A stretch of 64,000 nucleotides of DNA, taken from positions 248,001 through 312,000 of the forward strand of contig CANJKZ010000115.1 of NCBI GenBank assembly GCA_947471745.1. Reading direction: 5' to 3'. The DNA is from Closterium sp. Naga37s-1 (Eukaryota; Streptophyta; Zygnematophyceae; Desmidiales; Closteriaceae). The translations under genes were made by a program, and so were the position numbers. Positions 23,022-34,246 of this stretch are shown in pieces. Position 1 is the stretch's first letter, and each line of letters opens with the position of its first letter. The notes below the pieces were generated by a model. The model saw only the letters and a list, made by a program, of their open reading frames with translations, had not been told where the DNA came from and did not search any database.

Positions 23022-23680
23022 GCGGCCCCGCCACTCGTCTCAGCGGCCCCGCCGCCCGTCTTCGCGGCCCCGCCGCCTCTCTCCTAGCGGCCCCGCCGCC
23101 CTACCTAGCGGCCCCGCCGCCCTACCTCGCGGCCTCGCCGCCCTATTGCGCGGCCCCGCCGCCCTACCTAGCGGCCCCGCCGCCCTTACTCGCGGCCTCG
23201 CCGCCCCATTGCGCGGCCCCGCCGCCCTACCTCGCGGCCTCGCCGCCCCATCGCGAGGCCCCGCCGCCCTACCTAGCGGCCCCGCCGCCCTTCCTCGCGG
23301 CCCCGCCGCCCCATCAGCGGCCCCGCCGCCCTATCAAGCGGCCCCGCCGCCCTTCTCTGCAGCGGCCCCGCCACTCCTCTACAGCGGCCGAGCCGCCCAG
23401 CAGCAGCGCAGCCGAGCCGCCCAGCAACAGAGCAGCCGAGCCGCCCAGCCGTCGAGCCGCCCTGCAGCCGAGCCGCCCGGGAGCCGAGCCGCCCTGCCGC
23501 CGAGCCGCCCTGCCGCCGAGCCGCCCGGGAGCCGAGCCGCCGAGCCGCCCTGCCGCCGAGCCGCCCTGCCGCCGAGCCGCCCTGCCGCCGAGCCGCCCGG
23601 GAGCCGAGCCGCCCAGCAGCCGAGCCGCCGAGCCGCCCAGCTGCCGGGCCGCCCTACTGCCGAGCCGCCCGACCTGCCCT
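23022..23680 (+). repeat. Copia-C1 leader tandem repeats
   Basis: A 21-bp unit based on CGGCCCCGCCGCCCTACCT is repeated from about 23022 to 23375. After it comes a 12-15 bp unit based on GCCGAGCCGCC, up to about 23670. Both periods are multiples of three, so a long Pro/Ala/Arg frame runs through the leader. I treat that frame as a by-product. CTGGTGAGCACAGC just downstream is shared with C2. Confidence 0.85.
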
Positions 23681-23752
23681 GCCTGGTGAGCACAGCACCA
23701 CTGTTACTGCGTGCCCTTCCCCTACTGCTTGCACTACTACACTGTCGTCGTC

Positions 23753-24790
23753 ATGGCTACCCCTAGTGTCCTCGCTTTTGACGCTGAGGGTCGAGCCATT
23801 GACTTTGAGGTCTGGGTCGACGACCTGCAGCTGTTCTTACAGTGCGATAGGGCGGAAGGTCTTTCCCTCTTTGACCTCACCTCTGGCGCCTCTCCTGCCC
23901 CTGCTGCTGATGCTGACCCCACTGTTCGCTCTCAGTGGGCCACCCGCGATGCTGCTGCACGTCTTGCTGTGCGTCGCCACCTGCCTACCACTGAGCGCGC
24001 GCACTTTAGTCAGTACAAGAGTGCTCAGACCTTGTACGACGCTGTAGTTGCGCGCTACTCTTCCCCTGCCACTGCTGCCCTGAGCCGCCTCATGCTACCG
24101 TACCTCTTTCCTGACCTTACTGCCTTTCCCACTGTCGCTGACCTCATTACGCACCTCCGCACTAGTGACACTCGCTACCGCGCCGCCCTTCCTGCTGAGT
24201 TCTGCGCCAAGAACCCCCCCCCCATGTACATCACTCTCTATTACATAGTCACACGCCTCCCTGACTCCCTTCGCGTAGTCAGGGACCACTTCCTCTCAGT
24301 CTGTCCCACCACTCTCACTGTCGACCTCCTCGAGAAGTCCCTCCTGGCGGCGGAGAAGAGCATCGTCGCTGTAGGAGCCTCTCGTGGTGACCCTCGCACC
24401 CCCATCTTTGAGGGGTGTTCTCCTTCCCCCCTGCTGCCCTCTGTTGCCTCTGCTGCTGCTGCCGACCTGCTTGGTCTTGAGTCGGTCTGCGCGGCGTCTG
24501 CCCCTAGCGGGAGACGCCGCCCTGGCAGGGGCAAGGGGGGCAAGGGCGCGGGTGGAACTGGCGGGGGCGGTGGAGGTGGCGGTGGAGGCGGCGGAGGGAG
24601 TGGGGGTGGCGGTGGGAGTGGTGGCGGGGGCGGTGGTGGCGGTGGCAGCAGCGGAGGAGGAGGCGGTGGTGGCGGCAGCGGTGGGAGCGGAGGCAGCGGT
24701 GGTGGTGGAGGTGGAGGCGGCGGTGGCGGAGGGGGTGGAGCTGGTCGGGGTGGTGCCCCGCAGCGTAGCGGCTCTGGTGGTGGCCAGCGT

Positions 24791-24822
<32 letters not shown>

Positions 24823-27800
24823 TTCGCGGGACACCCCCCCGCCCCAGCAGCTCCGTGAGTGGTACACGCAGCGTCAGCGGGGTGGGGGTTTTGGTCCGTG
24901 CACCTACGTCCTTCGTTCCGGCGACCGCGCGGGTGAGCAGTGTGGGGGTGCCCACCCCACCCAGCGCTGCTTTGGCCGCCTGACGGACGCTTGGCGTCAG
25001 CAGTTCCCCGAGGCCAGTGAGATTCCCCGTTGGGGAGAGCTGTCTAGGGCTGGCGTAGCTATCTTTGATCTTGACTTTGATGCTATCCTTGCTGCCATGT
25101 ATGCTGTGACTATTAGTGAGGAGGGTGACTGTTACCGGTGTTTCCCGCCCGACCCGGGCATTGGTACTGCTGCGCCAGGTACTTCTGCGGCTGCTGCTCT
25201 AGGTGCCAGTGCGTCTGCACTCTCAGGTACTGGTGAGGCTGCGCTCTCAGGTACTGCGTCGGCTTCGGCCTCCATCACCTTCACGCTTGACTCAGGGGCT
25301 TCTCGCTCCTTCTTTCGAGACCGCACCACACTCACGCCGCTTGGCCGGCCGGTTGCAGTCTCCCTGGCTGACCCCTCTGGGGGTCCTGTCCTCTCTCACT
25401 TCTCCACTGTCCTCCCGTGTCCGGCTGCCCCCTCGGGCACCTTGTCTGGTCTGTACCTCCCCTCGTTCTCGACGAACTTGGTGAGTGGTGCTGACCTGCA
25501 GGATGCGGGGGTTCACCAGTTTACTCCTGCGAGTCAGCGGGTGACCCACTGCTCGGACGCCCGCACAGGCCGACACCTGGCCACGTTTTCGCGTCGGCCG
25601 GGGTCGAGTCTCTACACCCTGACCACTGAGTCTCCTCCTGTCCCTGCGTCTGGCCAGGTAGCTGCGTCGGGTCAGGTGTTTGCTGCTGCGTCCAGGTCTG
25701 GTCCTGAGTCTGCCCCCTGCTCGTGTCGCCGCCTGTCTCAGGAGACTCTCCTATGGCACCACCGTCTTGGCCACCCCTCCTTGCCTCGTCTTCGGGGCAT
25801 GGCTTCCCGTGTCCTTGTCTCTGGTCTTCCCCGGTCTCTCCCTCCCCTTCCTTCGGGACCCGGACCTTCCTGTGTCCCCTGTGTCGAGGGGCGGCTCCGG
25901 GCTGCCCCTCACTCCTCCCAGTTTCCCCCGACAGAGGCTCCTCTGCAGACGCTTCACATGGACGTGTGGGGCCCGGCCCGCGTCCGTGGGCAGGGTCACG
26001 AGCGCTACTTCCTGCTGGTGGTTGACGACTACTCACGTTACACCACAGTCTTCCCCTTGCGCAGCAAGGGTGATGTCACTGAGGTGTTGATCGACTGGAT
26101 CCGCGCAGCTCGTCTCCAGCTCAGGAGGAGCTTCGGCTCGGACTTTCCTGTTCTGCGTCTGCACTCTGACCGAGGTGGAGAGTTCTCCTCTGGCCTTCTG
26201 CGAGCCTACTGTCGTGCACGAGGCATCCGCCAGACCTTTACGCTTCCGGACTCTCCACAGCAAAATGGGATTGCTGAGCGCCGCATTGGCATGGTCATGG
26301 ACGTCGCTCGTACGTCCTTGATGCATGCGGCTGCCCCCCATTTTCTGTGGCCGTTTGCGGTTCGGTACGCGGCGCATCAGATCAACCTTCACCCCAGGGT
26401 CTCCCGGCCGGAGACCTCCCCAGCTCTGCTGTGGACGGGGAAGGTTGGCGATGCGTCTGCGTTCCGTGTCTGGGGATCTCGGGCGTTTGTCCGCGACTTG
26501 TCTGCGGACAAGCTGTCCCCTCGTGCTGCTCCCTGTGTCTTCCTCGGCTTCCCCCCTGACGCCCCAGGGTGGCAGTTCTACCACCCCTCCTCTCGTCGTG
26601 TTCTGTCCTCCCAGGACGTCACGTTCGACGAGTCAGTCCCCTTCTACCGCCTCTTCCCCTACCGCACTCCTTCCCTCCCCCCGCCACCGCACTTCCTTGT
26701 GCCAGGTCCACCCCCGGTAGACCCCCTTCCCCCTCAGGGTCCTGCCCCTTCAGGTGTGTCCCAGGTAGACGCAGTCGAGCCGGTCGAGGTTGCTGGTGAC
26801 TCTGGTCCTGCTGCGGGTGCTGAGCCTGGGGGTGCTGACTCTGGGGGTGCTACGAGCGTGGGTGCTGAGCCTGGGGGTGCTGAGCCTGGGGGTGCTGAGT
26901 CTGGGGGTGCTGAGCCTGGGGGTACTGCGACTGGGGGTGCTGAGCCTGGGGGTGCGGAGTCTGGGGGTGCTGAGCCTGGGGGTGCTGTGACTGGGGGTGC
27001 TGAGCCAGGGGGTGCTGCGTCTGGAGCTACTGAGCCTGGAGCTGCAGAGCCTGCGGCCACTGGACCTCCCCTTGTGGCGTCTGGCGGTGCGGGACCTGGC
27101 GGTTCTCCGGGTGCTTCGCCTCGGCGGGAGCCCCTCTCTCCACAGGAGCTGCGCGAGTGGTTTGCTCGCCGCTGGAGACGTACTGCTGGAGCTGGAGCTC
27201 CTTCGGCTGCTGAGGGTACTTGTGCCGCTGGTCCCGGAGCTGCTGGGCCCTCGGGTCCGCCTGGAGCTGGAGCTGCCGCGGGTGTTGGTGCTGAGACTGC
27301 TGCTGTCCTTCCTGGCGGTGGTCCTGCTGCGGGTACTGCTGGTGCTGCTGGAGGTACTGGAGCTGGAGGTGCTGTTGGCGCTGGTGCTGCTGCTGAGGGT
27401 GCTGTCCCTGCTGTGTCTGGAGTCGCCGCGCGGCCTCGGCCGTACTTCGTTCCACTCCTACAGCAGGTTCTTGGTCTTTCTCCTCCTGCAGCGTGTCCAC
27501 AGCCTGTTCAGTCACAGTCCCAGTTAGAGCCCGCCTCCCCACTTCCTGCTCCCTCTCCTTACACTGGTCCCACTGGAGGTCTTGCTGAGCGTCGTGAGCC
27601 TGCGTCTCGTCCTGCGTCGCCTGTTCGTGCTGCTCGCGCTAGTGGTCGCGGTTCGCGTCAGCGTCCTCCTCCTGTCCCTGGCACGCACCGGATGTCTTTG
27701 CGTCCGTCCACTGCTCCTCTGCGTGCCCCTTTGCCTTCTCCTCCTGAGTCCTCCCTTCCTGCACTTACCGACCCAGAGTCCGACTCTCTTCGTGCTGCTA

Positions 27801-29677
27801 GTCCTACTGTCACACGTCTCCTTGCTACTGTCGTCAGTGACCCCTCTTTTGAGTCCACTGCTGCGTCTGCTCTTATTGCTGAGCTCGTCGACTTTGCTGC
27901 TAGCTGTCGTCTAGACTACGCTGCCGGTCTTGTTGCTGAGTCTGCGTCTGTCTGTCCTCCGTCCGTCGGGGGTGAGTGTGCTCTTGGCACGGACGTCCTT
28001 GAGGACAGGCAGGAGGAGTTCCAGTGTCTGGCTGCTGCTTCACCTCATCTCGCGTCCGTACTACTTGCCCCTGAGGGAGACCCGGATGCACTAGACATCC
28101 CGACTCCGCGCTCTTACGCGGAGGCCGTAGAGGGTCCCTACTCCTCTCAGTGGCAGGCAGCTATGGATGCAGAGATGGCGTCCTGGAAGTCCACAGGCAC
28201 CTACGTTGACGCGGTTCCCCCTCCTGGGGCGAACATCGTCAGTGGCATGTGGATCTTCAGGGTGAAGCGGCCGCCGGGCTCTCCACCTGTCTTCAAGGCG
28301 CGGTACGTCGCTCGTGGCTTCAGTCAGCGGCAGGGAGTTGACTACTTTCAGACCTTCTCTCCCACCCCGAAGATGACCACTCTTCGGGTGCTGCTGCACA
28401 TAGCCGCTCAGCGCGACTACGAGCTCCACTCTCTTGACTTCAGCACTGCTTTCCTGCAGGGTAGCCTGCACGAGGAGATCTGGCTGCGCCGTCCACCTGG
28501 CTTCACTGGGACTTTCCCTACTGGCACCCAGTGGAGCCTCCGACGGCCAGTCTACGGTCTCCGCCAGGCACCGCGTGAGTGGCACGACACACTGAGGACT
28601 ACGCTTGCGGCTCTTGGGTTTGCTCCCTCTACGGCTGACCCGTCGTTGTTTCTGCGCACCGACACTTCTTTGCCGCCGTTCTACATCCTCGTGTACGTCG
28701 ACGACTTGGTCTTTGCCACAGCTGACACTGCTGGACTCGCCCACGTGAAGTCCGAGCTGCAGAAGAGACACACGTGCACAGACCTGGGTGAACTGCGCAG
28801 CTACCTTGGCTTGCAGATCACTCGGGACAGAGCACGCCGCACCATTACCTTGACTGAGTCACACATGGTGCAGCAGGTCCTTCAGCGCTTCGGCTTCACG
28901 TACTCCTCGCCTCAGGCCACTCCTCTGTCTACTCGCCACTCGCTCTCAGCTCTGCCTTCGGATGAGTCCGTAGAGTCGAGTGGCCCGTACCCAGAGCTTG
29001 TTGGCTGCCTCATGTACCTGATGACCTGCACACGACCTGACCTTGCATACCCTCTTAGCATTCTTGCACGCTATGTTGCTCCTGGGAGACACCGACCAGA
29101 GCACATGGCTGCAGCGAAGAGGGTGTTGCGCTACTTGTGCAGTACGTCGGGCATGGGGCTAGTGCTTGGAGGGCGGAGTCCAGTGGTCCTCACTGGGCAC
29201 GCGGACGCTTCTTGGGCTGATGACCAGGCTACGCAGCGGTCGTCGCAGGGTTACACCTTCAGTCTTGGTTCCGGCTCTGTCTCGTGGCGGGCTACTCGCT
29301 CGTCCTCTGTTCTCGGCTCCAGTTGTGAGGCTGAGATCTACGCCGGGGCCATGGCTGCACAGGAGCTTCGCTGGCTCACCTACCTGCTGACTGACCTTGG
29401 AGAGCCGCCTCGTTCTCCTCCAGTGCTGTACGTAGATAACAAGGCCATGCTGGCCTTGTGTCGAGAGCAGCGCTTGGAGCACAGAACGAAGCACATTGCT
29501 CTCCGTTACTTTCTTGCTCGTGAGCTGCAGCAGCGTGGTCAGTTGCGACTTGCGTACGTGGCCTCTGAGGCCAACACTGCTGATGTGTTCACCAAGGCAC
29601 TTGCGCCTTGTGACCATCAGCGCTTCTGCACTCAGCTGGGTCTTGTACCTGTCTTGCCTCACTTGCTCTCCTCTTGA
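23753..29677 (+). CDS. Copia-C1 gag-pol polyprotein
   Basis: A single frame of about 1974 residues, starting at MATPSVLAFD; the same start is conserved in Copia-C2 at 54939. Gag covers about residues 1-480. It has a Gly-rich stretch at about 262-340, a Gln run, and an unusual Cys/His motif C-x13-C-x3-H-x4-C (24899-24970). The protease motif LDSGAS has its Asp near residue 513. Gag-pre-integrase (HHRLGHPS, CVPC) starts near 668. The integrase core has Asp 737, Asp 806 and Glu 842, a D-x35-E spacing. A GGAEP-repeat linker spans about 1020-1100, reverse transcriptase has YVDD near 1648, and RNase H spans about 1816-1960 (GHADASWADD, YVDNKAM). The family is known to assemble virus-like particles and integrate cDNA. 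It looks whole. Confidence 0.93.
24537..24750 (+). repeat. Gly-codon-rich low-complexity tract in C1 gag
   Basis: GGTGGC and GGCGGAGG type repeats encode a poly-Gly stretch broken by Ser. A CAG run near 24791-24821 encodes Gln. C2 has the equivalent at about 55738-55980, with different length and order. Confidence 0.85.
26815..27060 (+). repeat. 15-bp coding repeat (GGAEP) in C1 integrase-RT linker
   Basis: Units of GGTGCTGAGCCTGGG and close variants recur about fifteen times, encoding Gly-Gly-Ala-Glu-Pro-like pentapeptides. The region links integrase to RT and probably acts as a flexible spacer. C2 carries its own version near 58040-58250. Confidence 0.88.
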
Positions 29678-29873
29678 CCTTGCTTGTACTGTCACATATA
29701 TATACCTGCTCTTGCTTGTCTAGCTCTATATATATATGTGCACTCCTGCATGTGAACTGGCCCTGTGGCCTTGTCGTTGTGCTCGGACTGTGTGGTGACT
29801 TTGTGATCCACCCTGAGCTTGCTGTGCTTTGCGTGACTGGTCTTGTGACCCCTTGTTCTCCCCCACTTTGCCT

Positions 29874-29882
29874 ATGGGGGTG
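29874..29882 (+). other. Polypurine tract of Copia-C1
   Basis: ATGGGGGTG directly precedes the 3' LTR. Copia-C2 has the same sequence at 61084-61092. Confidence 0.7.
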
Positions 29883-30017
29883 TGTCAGAACATATATATA
29901 GCTTATGCTGTTGTGTAGGCTATAGTGGGGTATCCCATAGGGGGTACAACCCAATTAGGGTTTCCTATATGTACTCACTTCATTCATAGTTCATTCATTC
30001 TTGTTCAAATCTTCTCA
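29883..30017 (+). repeat. Copia-C1 3' LTR
   Basis: 135 bp, identical to the 5' LTR by direct reading, followed by the duplicated target GTTCG. Confidence 0.95.
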
Positions 30018-30296
30018 GTTCGGGTGGCTCGAGTGGCTGCAGCAATCCAGCTGGGCGTTGTCGCGACGACTTCATAGCTTGGCAGGTCGGGCAGCTTGTC
30101 CCGCAGCGCTGCACGTCCGACGCCATGTCGGGCCAATAATGATTTAGCTGCAGCAACTTCAGTGTTTTGTTGATATCGAAATGCCCGGAGAGGTTAGAGT
30201 TCTGAACCTCCTGCGTCAGCAATTCTCGTAAGGGCCGGTATGACGGGACCCAAACCCGGTTCGTACCGGCTTTTACGTAATCATTCCCGTGCTTCG
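30018..30296 (-). mobile_element. Gypsy-1, part right of Copia-C1
   Basis: The minus strand encodes the integrase zinc-binding N-terminus of a Ty3/gypsy element: LLTQEVQNSNLSGHFDINKT, NHYWPDM and CGTSCPTCQ, in H2C2 order. It is the upstream neighbour of the integrase core at 22400-22730. It ends where the Copia-D LTR begins. Confidence 0.85.
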
Positions 30297-30432
30297 TGCC
30301 AAACTATATTGGTCATAGTTTATGTGTGTTAGTCTAGGTGTGTTCCATTCATGCTTGGGTTAGGGTTAGCATTTCCTATACCTTTCTTGTTTTGTCATTC
30401 CTTAGTCATTCTTACATTCTCATATCTTAACA
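30297..30432 (+). repeat. Copia-D 5' LTR
   Basis: About 136 bp from TGCCAAACTATATTGG to ATCTTAACA, close in size to the Copia-C LTR. TGGTATAGAGC, an iMet-like primer site one base short of canonical, follows at 30433-30443. The left boundary rests on the TG and on the end of Gypsy-1 coding sequence. Confidence 0.7.
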
Positions 30433-30610
30433 TGGTATAGAGCGAGGTTTACCCTAGTTAGGGTTTCCCCTAACGATTTTAATATCGACAGTTAAGGGCC
30501 CACCAACATCCCTAGCGTGCCCCCCGTCCTAACGCGCGCCTCGCAGCGTGTCGCCCGTCGCCCGTAGTGCGTAGCCCGTCGCCCGTCGCGTTTTTCCCGG
30601 CGTCGATCGT

Positions 30611-30611
<1 letters not shown>

Positions 30612-30646
<35 letters not shown>
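30612..30646 (+). repeat. Long cytosine homopolymer
   Basis: About 35 consecutive C residues in the Copia-D leader. Such runs are prone to length error in sequencing, so the exact length is uncertain. Confidence 0.8.
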
Positions 30647-30649
<3 letters not shown>

Positions 30650-30929
30650 CTCCCGTTTTTTCTCGCGCGCGACCGTAGATCGCATGCCCCGCGGCCCACA
30701 CGTTAGCAGGCCCCGTGGCCTGTCCGTAGCGGGCCCCGCAGCCCTTGCTCGACGGCCTCGTGGCCCGCGATTAGCTGGCCCGCGGCCAGAATTTTCGACC
30801 GCTCGTTCGTCCGCCCGTACGACCGCCCCATCCCCTTCGATCGCCTGTTCCCGCCCGCTGCCGCCCGTGTCTGCCCGTAGCCCGCCCATTACCGCCTCTC
30901 TCTAGCTAAGTCCGCCCGCCCTTAACCCT

Positions 30930-31450
30930 AACAGCCGCAACAACCGCTCTCCACCCCTTTCAACCGCACTCAACTGCTCTAGAACCGCCTCTCAACCGCA
31001 CTAGACCACTCCTAGCCGCGAGACACCACCCTTCACCACACTAAACCACTCCTAACCGCGAAAAACCACGCCCCACCACACTCAAAGTGTCCCAAGCGCT
31101 CCCCACCGCTTTGGACCTCTCCCAACTGCACCAGAACCGCACTCATCCGCGTCAGGCTGCTCTTGGCCGCACTAGACTGCTCCCCACCACACCAGACAGC
31201 TCCCCGCCGCCCTAGACCGCTTCCCACCGCACTAGACCGCTTCCCACCGCCCTAGACCGCTTCCCACCGCACTAGACCACTCCCCACCGCACTAGACTGC
31301 TCCCCACCGCACCCGGCCGTACCCTACCGAACCTGGCCACTCCCAGTCGCTCCCAACCGCACTAGACCACGCCAAACCGCTCTCACACGCATCGGACTTA
31401 TTTTAGCCGCTTTCCACCGCACTAGACCACTCCCCACCGCACTCATTAAC
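30930..31450 (+). repeat. Copia-D leader 20-bp tandem repeat
   Basis: Degenerate units of about 20 bp follow CCGCACTAGACCGCTTCCCA, clearest at 31195-31310 where the period is exactly 20. They fill the leader between the primer site and the coding remains, as other repeats do in Copia-C1 and C2. Confidence 0.8.
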
Positions 31451-31509
31451 ACCTACCACTAGTACTGCCGCCTCGAGTGGCCCCTACCCCCGTACTAGTC
31501 TGCCATTTT

Positions 31510-33758
31510 GATGTGGCGACAGCGGCAGCGGCAGCAGCAGTGGCCGCAGCAGCAGCAGTGGCAGCAGCACCGGTGGCCGCAGCAGCACCAGTGGCCGCAA
31601 CAACAGCAGTGGCCGCGGCAGCAGAAAGGCCGCGGCAGCAGCAGTGGCCACCGCAGCAGCAGCTGCAGGTTCAGCAGCAGCGCCATCGGCAGCCTCCACC
31701 GCGGGGCCCTGTCGGAGCCGGCCAGTACACACACCAGTACGTGGGAGCTGCAGCTGCTATTGAGACTTGTGTTCCAGTCTTGGTGCGTGTGTAGTTTCCA
31801 GTCCAGGCGCCTCAAAGGTTCTTAGTGTGGGAGCTGCAGCTACCACTAGTCTAGTACCAGCCTTTGTTGTTGGCTCAGGTGCGACCTCACCGACTGCACA
31901 TCTTTCCTTCACCTTAGACTCTGGAGCGTCCAGCTGTTTCTTTCGCGACTGCACCAACCTCACGCAACTGCACACTCCAGTCACTGTCACCTTGGCTGAC
32001 CCCTCCGTGGAATCTGTAGTTGCCCACAGCACCACCACTCTCCCGTGTCCGGCGGCTCCCTCTGGGTTTCACACAGGTTACTACACCCCCTCGTTCTCTA
32101 GGAACTTGGTGGGTGTCAGTCACCTTCACGACCTTGGAGTTGTCACCACTTTCCCTCTAGACGAGCCTCTTGCCTCCAGCACATTCTGTGCCACCGGGGC
32201 GCCACTGGCCACGTTTCACAGGGAGCTAGGCTCTGGTATGTACTCGTTACACACTGGGTCAGGTCAGGTAGCTGCTGTGTTGTGCGACTGTCGGTCACTC
32301 ACCCACCCGTCGGTCCTCTCGCACCACCGTCTAGGGCACCTGTCCTTCCCGCGTCTTAGTAGGATGGTACGCCACCGTCTGGTCTCAGGTCTCTCCGAGT
32401 TACTCGCTCCGCTCCCCCGCTCGCCTGCACCGCCGTGTACTCCTTGCGTCGAGGGTCGGCAGCGCGCTGCCCCTCACTCCTCCTCGTTCCCCCCCACCAC
32501 AGCTCCCTTACAGACCCTGCACTTGGACGTTTGGGGCCCCTCCCCGGTCCTTGGCCCACGTCAGGAGGCTACTTCCTGATTGTGGTGGACGACTACTCTC
32601 GCTACACCACGGTTTTACCCTTGCGACGGAAGGCCGACGTGCCTACCGTCCTCGAGCCGTGGCTACTAGCAAGGGGTGGCGCCCAGGGCCTTTATGGGCT
32701 CCGCCTGCACTCGGACCGTGGTGGTGAGTTTTCTTCCACTCGCCTGGAGACGTTCTGTTAGGGTCAGGTGATCATCCAGTCTTACACGCTACCAGAATCG
32801 CCGGAACATAACGGGGTAGCTGAGCGACGCATTGGCCTGGTCATGGAGGTTGCCCGGACCTCCATGTGACATGCCGGTGCCCCAGGCAGTCCGCTACGCC
32901 GCGTACCAGCTTAACCTGTGGCCTAGTGATGCACGGCCACGGGTGACGCCGGTCTCCCTTTGGACAGGTTCTCCGGGTGTAGCAGCTGACTACCACGTCT
33001 GGAATTCCCTAACCCACGTTCGCGCTCCTGGCGCAAACAAGTTGTCAGCGCGCACTCGTGCCTGCGTCTTTCTTGGCTTCCCACTCGACTCCTCCGGCTG
33101 GCAGTTCTACGACCCGGTTACCTGCACGTTCTTCAGTTCCCACGACGTCACTTTTGACGAGTCGGTCAGTTACTACAGGGGTCGCCCCCACCGAGGTTCT
33201 GAGACCTTTCCCCCCCCGCTCTTCCTCACCACTGAGCCCCCCCCAGTCGCCCCGGTAGCCCCCCCCCCCCTTCATGTCCTGCCCCGTCAGGTGTTTCTTA
33301 CGTCACTCCGCAGTCGTCTCCCCCGCAGCGTCCAGTCTCTGTCGTGTCTGGGGGTGCGGGAGGTGCAGCTGCGGGGGATGAGGGTACTGGGGCTGCTGGA
33401 GCTGGTGGCTCCGGCTCTGGGGGTGCAGGGGGTGTGGGTGTGGAGGCCCCTCCTGTGGAAGACACGGCTGCCTTGGCTCGGCGGCCTCGCCCCGCCTCAC
33501 CCCCTGGCTTCCCGTCAGTTCCGCAGTTCCCTCATCGTTCGCCTCCGCGGCCGGTTGCTGCGGAGTCTGGGGGTGTTCCTGCCGGAGGTACTGGAGGCCC
33601 TGGGGGTGTTGTCGGTGGAGGTTGTGGATCTGGGGGTGCTCAAGCTAGAGGAGCTGGCACCTCGGCGCCTACACCGCGCACTGTACGTTTCCTGACACGT
33701 GAGCAGCGTCTTCTTCGTTTGGAGAGGAAGGAGCGGGAGCGGTTTGAGAGGGCACGGC
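31510..33758 (+). pseudogene. Copia-D gag tail, protease and integrase remains
   Basis: A CAG/CCG-rich stretch (31510-31690) is followed by the protease-like region with LDSGASSCFFRD near 31917. Gag-pre-integrase (HHRLGHLS, CTPC) lies at about 32322-32450. The integrase core spans about 32518-32850 (LHLDVWGP, VVDDYSRYTT, HSDRGGEF, NGVAERR), and its C-terminal part (KLSARTRACVFLGFP, GWQFYDP) lies at about 33035-33120. A Gly-rich linker (about 33340-33660) ends in a charged helix-like stretch, REQRLLRLERKERERFER. It is a fossil with several breaks. Confidence 0.8.
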
Positions 33759-34246
33759 TGTTGGTGTAAGGGCCTAATAAACACAAGCTATTAGGACTTA
33801 ATCAAACTTGAAACCTCTCCTCGGGGTCACCTCCAAGGGTCCGTGGTAAAAAATGACTTAGCCAAAATAGCAAGAGTACCTTGATCGTGCAAGAGTACCT
33901 TGATCGTTGCGAAGCGTGCCGTGCAGACCGTCGATCGGATTAAGCTGAGAAGTTTCTATATCGAAGGTCCCTCCAAGAGCTTTAAAATAAGCCAAGTTGC
34001 CTTGCAAAAAGTTCTGCCATTGCAGAGTTACGAATTGGATAGCGTGTCCCTAGCGACGTAATGCTCGCGTACTAGCGTTGACTCGGTAGCATTCCGCCGT
34101 CGAACCGCATAGAAACGAAATTCCAGCAAGGAAGGAATTCGTTTGAATCAATTTGACTATATGCAAAGTACAAACAGAGAGGGAATAAATAGCAGGGACC
34201 TTGGGAATCAACCTGGGAACAACCAGGGATGATCCCAAATAATTCC
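33759..34246 (-). repeat. Copia-A1 3' LTR, second part, reverse
   Basis: On the minus strand it runs from GGAATTATTTGGG to the LTR end CACCAACA. It carries A1 marker bases (ATAGAAACTTCTCAG, GATTAAGTCCTAATAG). It picks up exactly where 8396-8957 stops, sharing GGAAT. Its outer flank ACGGC (33754-33758) is the inverted GCCGT that precedes 3463. Confidence 0.88.

Larger units (their letters stand above)
22749..30017 (+). mobile_element. Copia-C1: whole-looking, young Ty1/copia element
   Basis: The 7269-bp element has parts in order: 5' LTR 22749-22883, primer site 22884, a repeat-rich leader, one uninterrupted gag-pol frame, polypurine tract 29874-29882 and 3' LTR 29883-30017. The target-site duplication GTTCG lies at 22744-22748 and 30018-30022. 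Both LTRs are 135 bp and identical by eye, so insertion is recent, although 135 bp gives little resolution. It sits inside the integrase of Gypsy-1 in the opposite orientation. It looks whole. Confidence 0.95.
30297..33758 (+). mobile_element. Copia-D element, 5' part
   Basis: The parts are a 5' LTR (30297-30432), a primer site, a repeat-rich leader, and remains of gag, protease and integrase. It stops at 33758 where the inverted A1 LTR fragment starts. Protein motifs resemble Copia-C (LDSGAS, HHRLGH, CTPCVEGRQRAAPHSS, LHLDVWGP, SDRGGEF), so C and D are sister lineages. It is broken, with about five interruptions. RT and RNase H are not in this window, apart from the linker piece at 2943-3462. 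Confidence 0.82.

Noticed and set aside
22867-23766. 299-residue Pro/Ala/Arg frame across the Copia-C1 leader
   Set aside because: It starts inside the LTR, consists of GC-rich 21-bp repeats, and is not preserved in C2, whose leader has 31-bp units.
30357-30374. Telomere-like GGGTTAGGGTTAG in the Copia-D LTR
   Set aside because: Only two units, inside an LTR and with no array. TAGGGTTT in the Copia-C LTR is likewise a single copy.
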